Shown: piece by piece, positions 35,384 through 44,284 of the stretch
Position numbering within the stretch: position 1 is the first letter of the stretch
Layout: the number at the start of each line of letters is the position of its first letter
Assembly: GCA_963779765.1 (NCBI GenBank)
Contig: CAVZZP010000002.1
Coordinates: 620,001 to 684,000 of the forward strand
DNA: 64,000 nt
Direction: 5' to 3'
DNA from: Silicimonas sp963779765
GTDB lineage: Bacteria; Pseudomonadota; Alphaproteobacteria; Rhodobacterales; Rhodobacteraceae
The notes under the pieces: model-generated
Seen by the model: the letters and a program-made list of their open reading frames with translations, nothing else
The model's database searches: none
What the model was told of the DNA's origin: nothing
Position numbers and translations under genes: made by a program

Positions 35384-35824
35384 TCAGGCGGCGGGGACGA
35401 GGCGTGCGAGCACCTGCCGCGCGGCCTCGGGGATCGACGTGGGGCGGTGCGTGCCACGGACGACGTGGACGTGGACGAAGCGTCCGTCCGCCGCCGCCGT
35501 GTCGGAGCCTTCGGCGAAGAGGCCGATCTGGTAGACGGCGGAGGTCTTGCCAATATGCGCGATGCGAAGCCCGGCATCGACCCAGCCGGGGAACGCCAGC
35601 TCGGAATGATAGCGGCAGCCGGTCTCGGCGACGAGGAAATAGGCCTCGGCACCGGTCTTCGCCAAGAGGCCTTCCTCGATCAGCCAGCCGTTCACAGCCG
35701 TGTCGAAGAGCGCATAGTGGACGGCGTTGTTCATGTGGCCGTACTGGTCGTTGTCCATCCAGCGGGTCTGGAGACGGCGGAACACCGGATAGTCGTTGCG
35801 GCGCGACGCGGGCGTCCGCGTCAT
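35384..35824 (-). CDS. acyl-CoA thioesterase (4HBT hot-dog family)
   Basis: A 146-residue hot-dog-fold thioesterase. 'RWMDNDQYGHMNNAVHYALFDTA' carries the catalytic Asp and the family signature (in part), and 'AETGCRYHSELAFPGWVDAG' forms the second strand block. It hydrolyses acyl-CoA or hydroxybenzoyl-CoA-type thioesters in the cytoplasm. ATG 35824 overlaps the stop of the GntR gene (ATGA), so this enzyme is the regulator's co-transcribed neighbour and a likely target of its control. Confidence 0.87.
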   Translation of the reverse strand: MTRTPASRRNDYPVFRRLQTRWMDNDQYGHMNNAVHYALFDTAVNGWLIEEGLLAKTGAEAYFLVAETGCRYHSELAFPGWVDAGLRIAHIGKTSAVYQIGLFAEGSDTAAADGRFVHVHVVRGTHRPTSIPEAARQVLARLVPAA

Positions 35825-36465
35825 ACGGCGAGCATCCTCAGGCCCTTCGTCACGTCGACGCGGACGGCCAGGCGCAATCCCGGTTCGTCGCCCGCGCGGA
35901 GTGCGGCCAGGATCTGGCGGTGTGCCTCGGGGGGCGTGCCCTGCCGCATCCGCCCGTAGAGCTTGCGCATCGTCGGGCCGAGCTGGAGCCAGACGGTTTC
36001 GGCCATTTGCAGCATCGCGGGCGCCTGGGCGCGAAGATAGAGCGTGCGATGGAATTCGAGGTTGCGGCGGATGTAGGCGACGGCGTCGCCCTTCGCTACG
36101 GCCTCGGCCACGGTCGTGTTGATCGCCGTCAGCCGGTCGATGAGCGCCAGGTGCGCGCGCGGCAGGGCGCGGCTGGCGAGTTCGGTCTCGATCAGCGCGC
36201 GAAGGGCGGCCAGTTCCTCGATGCGCTCGTTGGTCAGTTCGGGCGTCGAGACGCGTCCCGATGCCGAGAAGGTCAGCGCGCCCTCGGCCACGAGGCGGCG
36301 GACGGCCTCGCGCGCCGGCGTCATCGATACGCCGAAGTCCTTGCCGATGCCCCGAAGTGTCAGTGCCGCGCCCGGCTCGATCTCGCCGTGCATGATCTGG
36401 CCGCGCAGGCTGCGGTAGACCTGATCGTGGGCCGAGGGCCTGGGTTCGGTGGTTCGGGTCGACAT
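35821..36465 (-). CDS. GntR-family transcriptional regulator (FadR/FCD type)
   Basis: A 214-residue DNA-binding regulator. The winged HTH spans about residues 12-75 ('VYRSLRGQIMHGEIEPGAALTLRGIGKDFGVSMTPAREAVRRL' in outline). The FCD ligand domain follows with 'LRALIETELAS', 'RNLEFHRTLY' and 'AHRQILAAL', where Asp/His residues bind metal and ligand. I start at ATG 36465; GTG 36483 would place the palindrome TGTGATCACA inside the gene. That palindrome just upstream suggests autorepression. Ligand probably a carboxylic acid. Confidence 0.88.
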   Translation of the reverse strand: MSTRTTEPRPSAHDQVYRSLRGQIMHGEIEPGAALTLRGIGKDFGVSMTPAREAVRRLVAEGALTFSASGRVSTPELTNERIEELAALRALIETELASRALPRAHLALIDRLTAINTTVAEAVAKGDAVAYIRRNLEFHRTLYLRAQAPAMLQMAETVWLQLGPTMRKLYGRMRQGTPPEAHRQILAALRAGDEPGLRLAVRVDVTKGLRMLAV

Positions 36466-36474
36466 GGGAGCGAG

Positions 36475-36484
36475 TGTGATCACA
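36475..36484. promoter_or_regulatory. palindrome TGTGATCACA, candidate GntR operator
   Basis: A perfect 10-bp palindrome 10 nt upstream of the GntR start, overlapping the region where its ribosome-binding site would be. FCD-type GntR proteins bind short palindromes of this kind (TNGT-N-ACNA forms). It lies between the regulator and the divergent-in-function metalloprotease gene upstream, so it may control the GntR-thioesterase pair. Confidence 0.5.
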
Positions 36485-36498
36485 GCGCCTCTGGCCCG

Positions 36499-37194
36499 TC
36501 AATCGGCCGAGAAGCGGAAGCGATGGAGCCCCGCGCCCTCGCGGCGAAGCCAGGCGCGGGGCTCGGCATAGTGGGGGCAGAGCGCGCGAACCTCCGCCCA
36601 GAAGGCCGGTGAATGGTCCATGCGCGCCAAGTGAGCGACCTCGTGCGCCGCGACATAGTCCAGCACCTCCGGCGGGGCGAGGATCAGGCGCCAGGAGTAC
36701 ATCAGGTTTCCCTCGGTCGAACAGGACCCCCACCTCGACCGCGTGTCGCGCAGGGTCAGGCGGGAATAGCTGCGGCCGAGCGCACGGGCGTGGCGATCCG
36801 AGGCCTGCGCCAGCCGGTCGCGGGCAAGCGACTTCAGAAGGGCTGCGATGGCCGGACCTTCACGGCCGGAAGGCGCGGAGATCGACGACGGAAGAAGGCG
36901 GGCCGACCGGCCTGTGCCGGGGACGACGCGGCGGGCGATGCCCTCGACCGGCACGTCGGCACCGTCCGTCACCCGAACCTCGTCCGGTCGCCGAGAGAGG
37001 GCTCCTGCGATCCAGTCGGACTTCTCTTCGACGAACCGGCGCGCTTCGCGTTCGGACACGCCCGGCGGCAGCGTCAGCGTCACTTTTCCGTCGAGCGACG
37101 ACACCCGGAGCGACAGCCGCCGCGCCCGCCGCGACCGCCGCAATTCGACTGCCGTGCCCTGCCCGTCTGCCAGCCTGATAAGACCCTCGCCCAT
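36499..37194 (-). CDS. YgjP-like M48-type metallopeptidase (DUF45/SprT-like)
   Basis: A 231-residue zinc metalloprotease-like protein. The C-terminal part carries 'RSRWGSCSTEGNLMYSWRL' and the zinc motif HExxH in 'YVAAHEVAHLARMDHSPAFW', with a third ligand region 'CPHYAEPRAWLRREG'. The start is ATG 37194 or GTG 37203. The family (YgjP/WLM-like) has an unclear substrate. It is co-directional with the GntR gene, separated by 34 nt from its start region. Confidence 0.87.
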   Translation of the reverse strand: MGEGLIRLADGQGTAVELRRSRRARRLSLRVSSLDGKVTLTLPPGVSEREARRFVEEKSDWIAGALSRRPDEVRVTDGADVPVEGIARRVVPGTGRSARLLPSSISAPSGREGPAIAALLKSLARDRLAQASDRHARALGRSYSRLTLRDTRSRWGSCSTEGNLMYSWRLILAPPEVLDYVAAHEVAHLARMDHSPAFWAEVRALCPHYAEPRAWLRREGAGLHRFRFSAD

Positions 37195-37315
37195 GCGCGG
37201 CACGCTATCCGCCCCAAGGTCGTTTCGCCAGAGGTCCCGGAAAGCCTTTGACAGTACCCCGCCAGTGTGGCAGGTGGCGCGTCGATCCTAGAGACAGACA
37301 AGAAAGTGAGCGACA

Positions 37316-37636
37316 ATGCCCAAAGAAGACTGGGGCACGAAGCGTGTTTGTCCGACCACGGGCAAGCGTTTCTACGACCTGAACAAAAGCCCGATCGTCA
37401 GCCCCTATACGGGCGAGGTCGTGTCTCTCGAGACCGGCAAGGGCCGGCGCAGCCTCGTGGCCGACAAGCCCGACCGCTCGGCGAAACCCGAGGAACCGTT
37501 CGAGGAAGACGATATCGTTCTGGACGACGAGGATGACAGCGCCGATCTCGGCGACGACGTTCTCGAGGACGACGACGACGAGGACGATGTCTCGCTCGAC
37601 GACATCGCGGACGTCAGCGCAGACGACGAAGACTGA
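37316..37636 (+). CDS. FYDLN-acid domain protein (TIGR02300 family)
   Basis: A 106-residue protein typical of alphaproteobacteria. The N-terminal half has 'WGTKRVCPTTGKRFYDLNKSPIVSPYTGE' (outline), with two Cys-like positions reduced to one. The C-terminal half is almost wholly Asp/Glu ('EDDDDEDDVSLDD'). Function is unknown; the family is often found next to a tRNA-Ala gene, as here. ATG 37316 has AAGAAAG upstream. Confidence 0.92.
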   Translation: MPKEDWGTKRVCPTTGKRFYDLNKSPIVSPYTGEVVSLETGKGRRSLVADKPDRSAKPEEPFEEDDIVLDDEDDSADLGDDVLEDDDDEDDVSLDDIADVSADDED

Positions 37637-37681
37637 CCTTTTTTGGCTTGCGCCGAAAGGGCGGAGCCATTAACTCACGCT

Positions 37682-37701
37682 GGCGCGGAGCGATCCGCGC
37701 C
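37682..37701. repeat. hairpin upstream of tRNA-Ala
   Basis: Perfect 8-bp stem GGCGCGGA/TCCGCGCC with loop GCGA, 10 nt before the tRNA. It could terminate the FYDLN transcript weakly (a T-run lies further up, right after that gene's stop) or mark tRNA processing. Confidence 0.4.
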
Positions 37702-37710
37702 AACCCGGAT

Positions 37711-37786
<76 letters not shown>

Positions 37787-37924
37787 AATCCTCTCAGTTT
37801 GCATTCGTGAGCCTGTCGCGCACCGGTCCCTGACGTCGTGATGGCTGCGAGGAGCGCCTCGCCGGAGCGCTGGTATCGCTCTCCGTCCGCGCGGGCCTTC
37901 GGCAGGCCGAGATCGATCTGCTTG

Positions 37925-38170
37925 TCAGTCCTGACCAGTCTCGCGCGCCATCAGGATGGCCCCGTCGGTCTGGTCGCTCGGTTCGTCGTCGGCGTCCGGT
38001 GGCCCGGACAGACGCTGAGCGAACCAGTAGATGGTGGCCGAGCCGACCAAGGCCAGGCACCCGCTTACGACGTAGATCAGGAAAGCCATCAGGACGGATG
38101 CGCCCAGGATCAGCGCCACGACGGCGGCGGTAAATGCAAAGATCAACGCGATCAGCGCGAAACGCACCAT
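37925..38170 (-). CDS. small two-helix membrane protein
   Basis: I do not recognise this family. ATG 38170 gives 81 residues with two hydrophobic segments ('FALIALIFAFTAAVVALILG' and 'MAFLIYVVSGCLALVGSATIY') and a charged C-terminus rich in Asp. The frame extends to 38287 but the extra N-terminus is unlike a membrane protein and lies in AT-richer DNA. Small membrane proteins of this pattern near tRNAs are common in Rhodobacterales. Moderate certainty that it is expressed. Confidence 0.6.
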   Translation of the reverse strand: MVRFALIALIFAFTAAVVALILGASVLMAFLIYVVSGCLALVGSATIYWFAQRLSGPPDADDEPSDQTDGAILMARETGQD

Positions 38171-38652
38171 GTCGAAACAGCCGCCCCCGTCAGCCCCAGT
38201 ACACCTCTCATAGCGCGATATGCCACCGATGGCGATTCGATACTGCTGACGGTGGTTGCTGCGCCCGACGATTCGGGTCCGCCGCAATTCGACGTCATAT
38301 TGGTATTACGAATACGCTTAAAGCTTCAGCGGAAATCCGCGACGACTTCTTCAAGTCAAGGCATTCGGCGGATCCCGACCTCCTGGAATGATCTTCATTT
38401 GCGCTGAATACGGCGAAATCAGGGCCGGTCTCGGCGACTTTTCGCAACCGCAGAAACTTTGGCTGTCGCCTCCTCCAACTCCGCCCTAAGCCTTGGGTTG
38501 GGTGTGGGATGCATGGTGCGCGAAGCGGCCATGAGGATCGGGAGCGTGTCGACGACCGCACTCCGACAGTCGGGAGGAGTCCGCTGTCAGAGACTGCCCC
38601 ATACCCTCATGCAATTGCTTCTAATAGAGAATATGACCGGAGACCGCTTCGC
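38171..38652. other. AT-richer intergenic region before EPS locus 2
   Basis: About 480 bp without a convincing gene, visibly lower in G+C than the flanking DNA. It contains a 5-bp dyad GTATT-ACG-AATAC (38302-38314) followed by CTTAAAG. It presumably holds the promoter of the ten-gene EPS operon and may be control DNA from a laterally acquired block. Short overlapping ORFs here look spurious. Confidence 0.5.
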
Positions 38653-39348
38653 ATGAAGAGCCTACGCATGAATGAAGCCATCAAGATGACACCTGCCGAT
38701 GGCCAGGGGGTCACTCGTACCGACGCCGGCGCGGTCCGGCTCCATCAGGGCGCGCTGAAACGCGCATTCGACCTCGTTTTCGCATTGATGCTTTTGCCGA
38801 TAATTGCTCCGGTCATTCTCGCATTGGCCCTTACGGTAAAACGCGACGGAGGCCCGGCATTCTTTGGCCATAACCGGGTCGGTCGGGACGGCAAGCTGTT
38901 CCGCTGCTGGAAGATCCGGACCATGGTCGTGGATGCGGATCAGAAGCTCAGCGACCTTCTGGCAAGCGATCCCGAAATCGCAGCGAAGTGGCAGCGCGAC
39001 TTCAAGCTGGACCGGGATCCGAGGACGACCTCCTTCGGTCAGTTCCTCAGGGAGACAAGCCTCGACGAGTTGCCGCAGATCTGGAACGTGCTTGCGGGCG
39101 AGATGAGTTTCGTGGGACCGCGTCCGGTCGTTCCGGACGAGTTGAAGAAATACGGTGCGCAGGTCTGGGCCTATCATGCCTGCGTTCCGGGAATCACGGG
39201 CCTCTGGCAGGTCTCGGGACGCAACGACATCAGCTATGACGAACGTGTCAGGCTCGACGCCCTGTATCTGCAGAACAAGTCGCTGATGCTCGACCTCAAG
39301 GTCCTTGCGATGACGGTCGTCTCGGTCGCCGGCAGGACGGGCAAGTGA
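38653..39348 (+). CDS. undecaprenyl-phosphate sugar-1-phosphate transferase (EPS locus 2, ExoY-like)
   Basis: A 231-residue monotopic phosphoglycosyl transferase, the second in the window. A membrane helix ('LVFALMLLPIIAPVILALAL', about residues 39-58) is followed by 'GHNRVGRDGKLFRCWKIRTM', 'RETSLDELPQIWNVLAGEMSFVGPRPVV' (in outline) and 'CVPGITGLWQVSGRNDISYDERV'. This spacing is closer to ExoY-type galactosyl transferases than the first copy. ATG 38653 is preferred; ATG 38668 is possible. It starts the second EPS operon and overlaps the next gene. Confidence 0.9.
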   Translation: MKSLRMNEAIKMTPADGQGVTRTDAGAVRLHQGALKRAFDLVFALMLLPIIAPVILALALTVKRDGGPAFFGHNRVGRDGKLFRCWKIRTMVVDADQKLSDLLASDPEIAAKWQRDFKLDRDPRTTSFGQFLRETSLDELPQIWNVLAGEMSFVGPRPVVPDELKKYGAQVWAYHACVPGITGLWQVSGRNDISYDERVRLDALYLQNKSLMLDLKVLAMTVVSVAGRTGK

Positions 39349-41129
39349 TGCCGCTCACCGTGACCAGAGGCGTCAAGAGGCGCGAGTTCATCCTGGGTGC
39401 GGCTGCGGTCGGCATTGCCAGCCAGGCTCTGGGCCAGCAGAGGGCCGCCACGGCGCAGGTGGCGGGCAAGTTCGGCGCACAGACCCACTACGGGCACATC
39501 GACTGGTCGAAGGATGTCGTCCGGACACTCGGCACACGGGGCATTCATCTGTCCCGCGTCCGCGACGAGCTGTTCTGGAACCTTCTCGAGCCCGAGCGGG
39601 GCGTCTACGACTGGAGCTACGGCGATCGGGTGATGTCGGAACTGGCCGCGACCGGCGCGCGCGTGATCCTTGGCTTCGGCTTCGGAAATCCTCTTTACAA
39701 CTCGCCGGGGAAATCCTTTCCCGACACGGGCGAGGCGCGGACAGCCTTCGCCGACTACGTTTACGCGACCCTGGACCGCTATGCCGGAGCGTCCGGCAAG
39801 TACCCCGGCCTCATCGCGGGGATCGAGGTCTGGAACGAGGCGAACGGCAACTGGAACGGCGGCTACGGGCAGCGGGAGATGGCTCCGCTGCTTGCGGAAC
39901 TGACGACCAGCGTCTTTCAGCGGGTTCGGGCGGATGCGTCGTTCGACGACATTCCGGTGCTGGGATGCGCCGCCGTCGGTGTGCCCCTCCGCTTTATCGA
40001 CAGGTGCTTCGACAGCGGAATAGGCGCGTCGATCGACAAGGTGGTGGTACACCCCTACGGCTCGCCAGAAGCGTTGATGAAGGAAGTCGGCTGGCTTCGC
40101 GACCGCCTCGACGAGAACGGACACGAGCAGGCGATCTGGGCGACCGAATTCGGCAATCTCACCTCGGCCGAGGAGATGGTGAAGTCGCTGGCTGCTGTGG
40201 CGGCCGCTCCGCTCGAGATCGCGAGCTATTACCTGTCGAAGTCGGACGATCACTTCGCCTCGGGCCTGTTGGACGCCCGGAGCCGCCTCACCCGTGTCGG
40301 TCAGGCGTGGTCGGCATGGGCGGACATTCTGGGCACAGCGACCTTCATCGAGCGCGAGGATCTGTCGCGACGGCTTTATTCGCTCAGGTTCCGCGCTGCG
40401 GATGGCTCGACGCTTCGTGTCGTCTGGTCGAGATGGGGGACCGCCTCGCTTGCCGTCGAAGGTCCACATGTCGCCCGTGATGCCCTCGGCCGAAAAATCG
40501 CAACTGAGCAGCAGTATGAGGTCGACGAGACTCCGCTGATCCTGGTGGGTGACGCCGTTCTGGCCAGCGCCGCGGGCGACAGACGGATACTGGCAGAAGC
40601 CTTCGACGATTTCGATCTTTCGCCCGGACGCAACGGGTGGAGCTATCACGCCCGCACCGTCGACCGGACCGAGGATATGGAGCCGGGACATGGAAACGAT
40701 CGGGGCACGTCATGGGGTCTGGCGTCGGGGGGAGCGGCTTCGCTGACCGCACATGGAGCGCACGCGGGCGTCGTCGGCGGGGTTCCGGTCGAGGCGGTGC
40801 GCCGGTGGACCGCTCAATGCTCGTGTGCCGCCACTCTTTCTGGCTCGGCCATGCGGGGGTCGGACGGAGACGGTGTCGACGTGTCGATCCTGAAGAACGG
40901 CGAGCCGGTCTTCGTGCGGCACGCGCTTTTGGACGGAACCGCTGAGTTCGACGTGGGCCTCGACATCGTCGAGGGCGATCACGTCGATTTCGTCACCGCT
41001 CCACGCGCCGACCAGCATTTCGATTTCACGCGATGGAACATTCTCATCTCGACCGCACAACCCGAAGCCGCGCCTGAGGGCGCGGCGCAGGCCAATCAAC
41101 AAGGTGAGGCTGTCCATGGGACGCTCTGA
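39348..41129 (+). CDS. Tat-exported clan-A glycoside hydrolase of EPS locus (PslG-like role)
   Basis: A 593-residue exported enzyme. The N-terminus 'VKRREFILGAAAVGIASQAL' is a twin-arginine signal. The catalytic TIM barrel has the acid/base Glu in 'IEVWNEANGNW' (about residue 164) and the nucleophile Glu in 'IWATEFGN' (about 267), the clan GH-A pattern seen in GH39 and GH5. A C-terminal beta-rich domain (about 400-570) may bind carbohydrate. Lying inside an EPS operon, it probably trims the polymer in the periplasm, as PslG does. The linkage it cuts is unknown. ATG 39348 overlaps the ExoY-like stop; GTG 39345 is also possible. Confidence 0.83.
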   Translation: MPLTVTRGVKRREFILGAAAVGIASQALGQQRAATAQVAGKFGAQTHYGHIDWSKDVVRTLGTRGIHLSRVRDELFWNLLEPERGVYDWSYGDRVMSELAATGARVILGFGFGNPLYNSPGKSFPDTGEARTAFADYVYATLDRYAGASGKYPGLIAGIEVWNEANGNWNGGYGQREMAPLLAELTTSVFQRVRADASFDDIPVLGCAAVGVPLRFIDRCFDSGIGASIDKVVVHPYGSPEALMKEVGWLRDRLDENGHEQAIWATEFGNLTSAEEMVKSLAAVAAAPLEIASYYLSKSDDHFASGLLDARSRLTRVGQAWSAWADILGTATFIEREDLSRRLYSLRFRAADGSTLRVVWSRWGTASLAVEGPHVARDALGRKIATEQQYEVDETPLILVGDAVLASAAGDRRILAEAFDDFDLSPGRNGWSYHARTVDRTEDMEPGHGNDRGTSWGLASGGAASLTAHGAHAGVVGGVPVEAVRRWTAQCSCAATLSGSAMRGSDGDGVDVSILKNGEPVFVRHALLDGTAEFDVGLDIVEGDHVDFVTAPRADQHFDFTRWNILISTAQPEAAPEGAAQANQQGEAVHGTL

Positions 41130-43371
41130 ACCCTATTACTCGATCCCTTCCGCGCGGACCGAGCCTGTCCTGACCGGCACGCAGGATCTTGAATCGCTTG
41201 GCGCACGGCAGGCCTTGGACGCGCTCTGGCGGGGCAAGACGCTTTTCGCCGCCACAGCCGCCGTGGGCGCGATCCTCGCCCTCGCCTTCGCTCTCGCCAT
41301 GACGCCCACCTACGACGGTCGGGTTCGTATCGCCCTCGAAACCCGCAACATGGGGCAGGACACCGGGGCCGGCCAGAACGAGGAAACCGAGATCAGCAAC
41401 GCGACGTTCCTGACCGAGATGCAGGTGCTTCGCTCGCCAGTCCTTCTGGCCAAGGTCGCAGAAGAACTGAACCTCGCCTCGGTCCCAGAATTCGGCGCGG
41501 CCGAGGCCTCGGGCCTTCCCTGGTTGTCGGATGGCGACGCGGTGACCCAAGTCTCCCCCCAGCAGGTCGTGGAGCGGCTTGGCAAACACGTTCAGGTTCT
41601 CCGAGACGGAACGTCCTACGTCATCACGATCGTGGCGACGTCGGAGGATCCCGAACTTGCGGCAGCGATCGGCAACGAAGTGGCCGAGCAATACATCGCC
41701 TGGCAGCACGGACGGCGGCAGACATCGCTGGTGCGAATGACGGATTGGCTTGAGACCCGGATTGAAACCATCCGCGCGCAACTGGAGGAGGCGGAAGAGC
41801 GCGTTGCCTCGACGAGATCGAGCAACCTTGCCGAAAGCGGCGTGACGCAGGGCGCGCTCGAATCGAGGCTGTCCAGTGCAAACGACGAGCTGACGAGGCT
41901 TCGTACGGAGTTGGCGGCGCACGAGGTTCGGTTCGAGGAATTCGAGCGTCTGAAGGAGGCCGGCTCGGATGCGGCGAATGCAGTGCCCGCCGAAAGCGAC
42001 ACGATCTCGAGCCTCAAGCAGAGGCTTGCTGAACTTGGCGCGAACAAGGTCGATCTTATCGCCAACGCGGGAAGCGGCACCGACCGGATCGACCGCATCG
42101 AAGAGTACGAGACCATCGTCCGGCAGGAGTTGTCGGCGGCTATCGAAACGCAATTGTCGAGCCTTCGGAACATCGCGGATCGGCAGGTCGAGCTTGCCTC
42201 GGCCGAGGTGCGCAACATCGAGGAACAGCTTCAGAACCTTTCGGAGGGCTCTCTGGTTCTCAGGCAACAGGAACGCGAGGTGTCGTCGCTTCAGGACGTC
42301 TACAGCAACCTCCTTACCTTGAGAAACCAGAGCGACGCGCGGCAGCCGATGCCCGTCGTCGAAGCCAGCCTTCTGGCCACCGCCGACGTGCCGGGCGACC
42401 CGAGTTCTCCACGGACGAAGCTGATCGTGGTGATCGGCGGACTTCTTGGCCTCTTGATCGGCCTTGGCTGGATCGGGTTCCGGCATCTGACGAACCCGGG
42501 CCGGCTTCTGCGCGAAACGGTCGAAAGGGAATTCAGGCTTCCGCTCCTCGCGGAAGTGCCGCGCGGCAAACTGGGCGGGGGTGGCGTGTCGGAGTGGATG
42601 CATCGTCCCGAGGGCGTCGCGTTCGTCGAGGCCATGCGGCAGGTCCGGACTTCGCTTCTGTTCTCGGCGACGAGCGAGCCGAAGGTCGTGATGGTCACCA
42701 GTGCCGACGCAGGCGACGGCAAGACGACGATGACCATCGCCCTTGCAACGCTCTACGCCAGTGTCGGCAAGCGAGTCCTCGTGCTGGACGGAGATCTGAG
42801 GCGGTCGAACCTGACGTCCCTTACGACCAAGAACGAGGAGCAGAACCTGACGGCGCTTCTCAACGGCGACGTGTCGGTGGAAGAGTCGATCGTGCTGGAC
42901 CCGGACCTGAAGTTCGATGTCCTGACCTTCGCCAACTCGATGACGCCCGCCTCGGTCGACGCCTTGTCGATGCCGTCCTTCGAGGCGTTGATAAGACGGC
43001 TGCGCGCGAGCTACGACCTTGTCCTGATCGACACTCCGCCGGTGTCCTTCGCCTCGGATGCCCTCGTCATCGGCACCCTGGTCGATGCGTCGATCTTCGT
43101 GACGCGCAACGGCGGAACGAGGCTCGAGTCAGTTCGGCGCGCGTTGTCCCGTTTGCTGGAGATGAAGATTCCTCTCGCGGGCGTCGTCGACAACATGACG
43201 CCCGAGACGTCCGCGCAGACGCGGTATCCGACGGACGCACGTCCCGACACCTGGCACCGCCCGCTAAGCTCGAATGCCGTCCAATACCGGCAGTCCGTGG
43301 CCTATCAGGTCCCGGCGGAGAATTTCCATTCCGCGCGCTCGGTCGGCCCCCGCAGGATGGGCAGGTCATGA
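41116..43371 (+). CDS. fused Wzz/BY-kinase polysaccharide co-polymerase (Wzc/ExoP type)
   Basis: A 751-755 residue inner-membrane protein joining a chain-length domain to a tyrosine kinase. Helices lie near residues 45-65 ('AATAAVGAILALAFALAMTP') and 440-458 ('LIVVIGGLLGLLIGLGWIGF'), with long coiled coil between. The kinase has Walker A 'TSADAGDGKTT', Walker A' 'LVLDGDLRRSNL' and Walker B 'LVLIDTPPV'. The C-tail has only a few Tyr, not a tight cluster. This is the fused form, unlike the split pair of EPS locus 1. ATG 41116 overlaps the hydrolase gene by 14 nt. Confidence 0.88.
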   Translation: MGRSEPYYSIPSARTEPVLTGTQDLESLGARQALDALWRGKTLFAATAAVGAILALAFALAMTPTYDGRVRIALETRNMGQDTGAGQNEETEISNATFLTEMQVLRSPVLLAKVAEELNLASVPEFGAAEASGLPWLSDGDAVTQVSPQQVVERLGKHVQVLRDGTSYVITIVATSEDPELAAAIGNEVAEQYIAWQHGRRQTSLVRMTDWLETRIETIRAQLEEAEERVASTRSSNLAESGVTQGALESRLSSANDELTRLRTELAAHEVRFEEFERLKEAGSDAANAVPAESDTISSLKQRLAELGANKVDLIANAGSGTDRIDRIEEYETIVRQELSAAIETQLSSLRNIADRQVELASAEVRNIEEQLQNLSEGSLVLRQQEREVSSLQDVYSNLLTLRNQSDARQPMPVVEASLLATADVPGDPSSPRTKLIVVIGGLLGLLIGLGWIGFRHLTNPGRLLRETVEREFRLPLLAEVPRGKLGGGGVSEWMHRPEGVAFVEAMRQVRTSLLFSATSEPKVVMVTSADAGDGKTTMTIALATLYASVGKRVLVLDGDLRRSNLTSLTTKNEEQNLTALLNGDVSVEESIVLDPDLKFDVLTFANSMTPASVDALSMPSFEALIRRLRASYDLVLIDTPPVSFASDALVIGTLVDASIFVTRNGGTRLESVRRALSRLLEMKIPLAGVVDNMTPETSAQTRYPTDARPDTWHRPLSSNAVQYRQSVAYQVPAENFHSARSVGPRRMGRS

Positions 43372-44282
43372 GCGACGGACGTCAGCCAGCGATTTCGCTC
43401 GTCGTCGCGACACTCGGCGAGACGCCGCATCTTGCGCGGCTCGCGACGTCGCTCGGGTCACAGGAGTTCCGCGATTTCGAGGTGATCGTCGTGAACCAGG
43501 GGGCCGAGAGCGCCCTTCACGAGTTCGAGGCCACGCTTCCCGATTGGGTTGCGCTGACCAAGCTGAGGTCTGCGCGAGGCCTGTCGCGCGCACGCAACGT
43601 CGGCATGGCGTCAGCGCGCGGGCGGCTCGTCGCCTTTCCCGATGACGATTGCTGGTATCCGCAAGACCTCCTCGGACGCGTCGCATCTTCGTTCGAGGCC
43701 GACGAGACCATCGACATTCTCACCTGCGCCACGCGTGACGCGGAAGGGGCGCATTCGAACGGCACGTTTCTGGCCCAGTCCGCCCCGCTTACGCATCGCA
43801 ACGTCTGGAAGGCAGGAAATTCGAACGGGATTTTCCTGCGCCTTGCACCAGCTCTTGCCGTGAGCGGGTTCGACGAGACCCTGGGCGCAGGCTCGGGCTC
43901 GCCCTTCGGCTCGGGCGAAGAGACCGACCTGCTCCTTCGGCTGATCCGCGCAGGATCGCGCGGCCGGTTCGATGCGAACCTCTTCGTGCATCACGATCAG
44001 GTGGACCGCATTCCCGATGCGGGCACCCTGCGGCGCGCACGCCTTTACTCGGCAGGCTACGGCCGCGTCCTGAGACTGCACGGCTACAATCCTGCCTTCG
44101 CAGCCTACCGTGTCGGCAGAAGCCTGACTGCAGCGCTTCTGGCCGGTGGCCGCGGACATCTGGGCGAGGGTAACCGGCGCCTGATCTGGGCCGCCGGAAT
44201 AGTGAAGGGCTACGCCGCCCCTCTGAAGAGGGCATCGACCTCCCTGCCTCCCCACGCCGTCACTGCATCCGCGGGAGACTGA
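43368..44282 (+). CDS. glycosyltransferase family 2
   Basis: A 304-residue GT-A fold transferase. It has 'ISLVVATLGETPHLARLATSL' at the N-terminus, the nucleotide-sugar region 'GLSRARNVGMASARGRLVAFPDDD', where the DDD triad binds the metal, and 'FGSGEETDLLLRLIRAG' for the acceptor side with the catalytic ED. It adds one sugar to the lipid-linked repeat unit on the cytoplasmic face. It is coupled to the co-polymerase gene by ATGA. Confidence 0.87.
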   Translation: MSDGRQPAISLVVATLGETPHLARLATSLGSQEFRDFEVIVVNQGAESALHEFEATLPDWVALTKLRSARGLSRARNVGMASARGRLVAFPDDDCWYPQDLLGRVASSFEADETIDILTCATRDAEGAHSNGTFLAQSAPLTHRNVWKAGNSNGIFLRLAPALAVSGFDETLGAGSGSPFGSGEETDLLLRLIRAGSRGRFDANLFVHHDQVDRIPDAGTLRRARLYSAGYGRVLRLHGYNPAFAAYRVGRSLTAALLAGGRGHLGEGNRRLIWAAGIVKGYAAPLKRASTSLPPHAVTASAGD

Positions 44283-44284
44283 AG

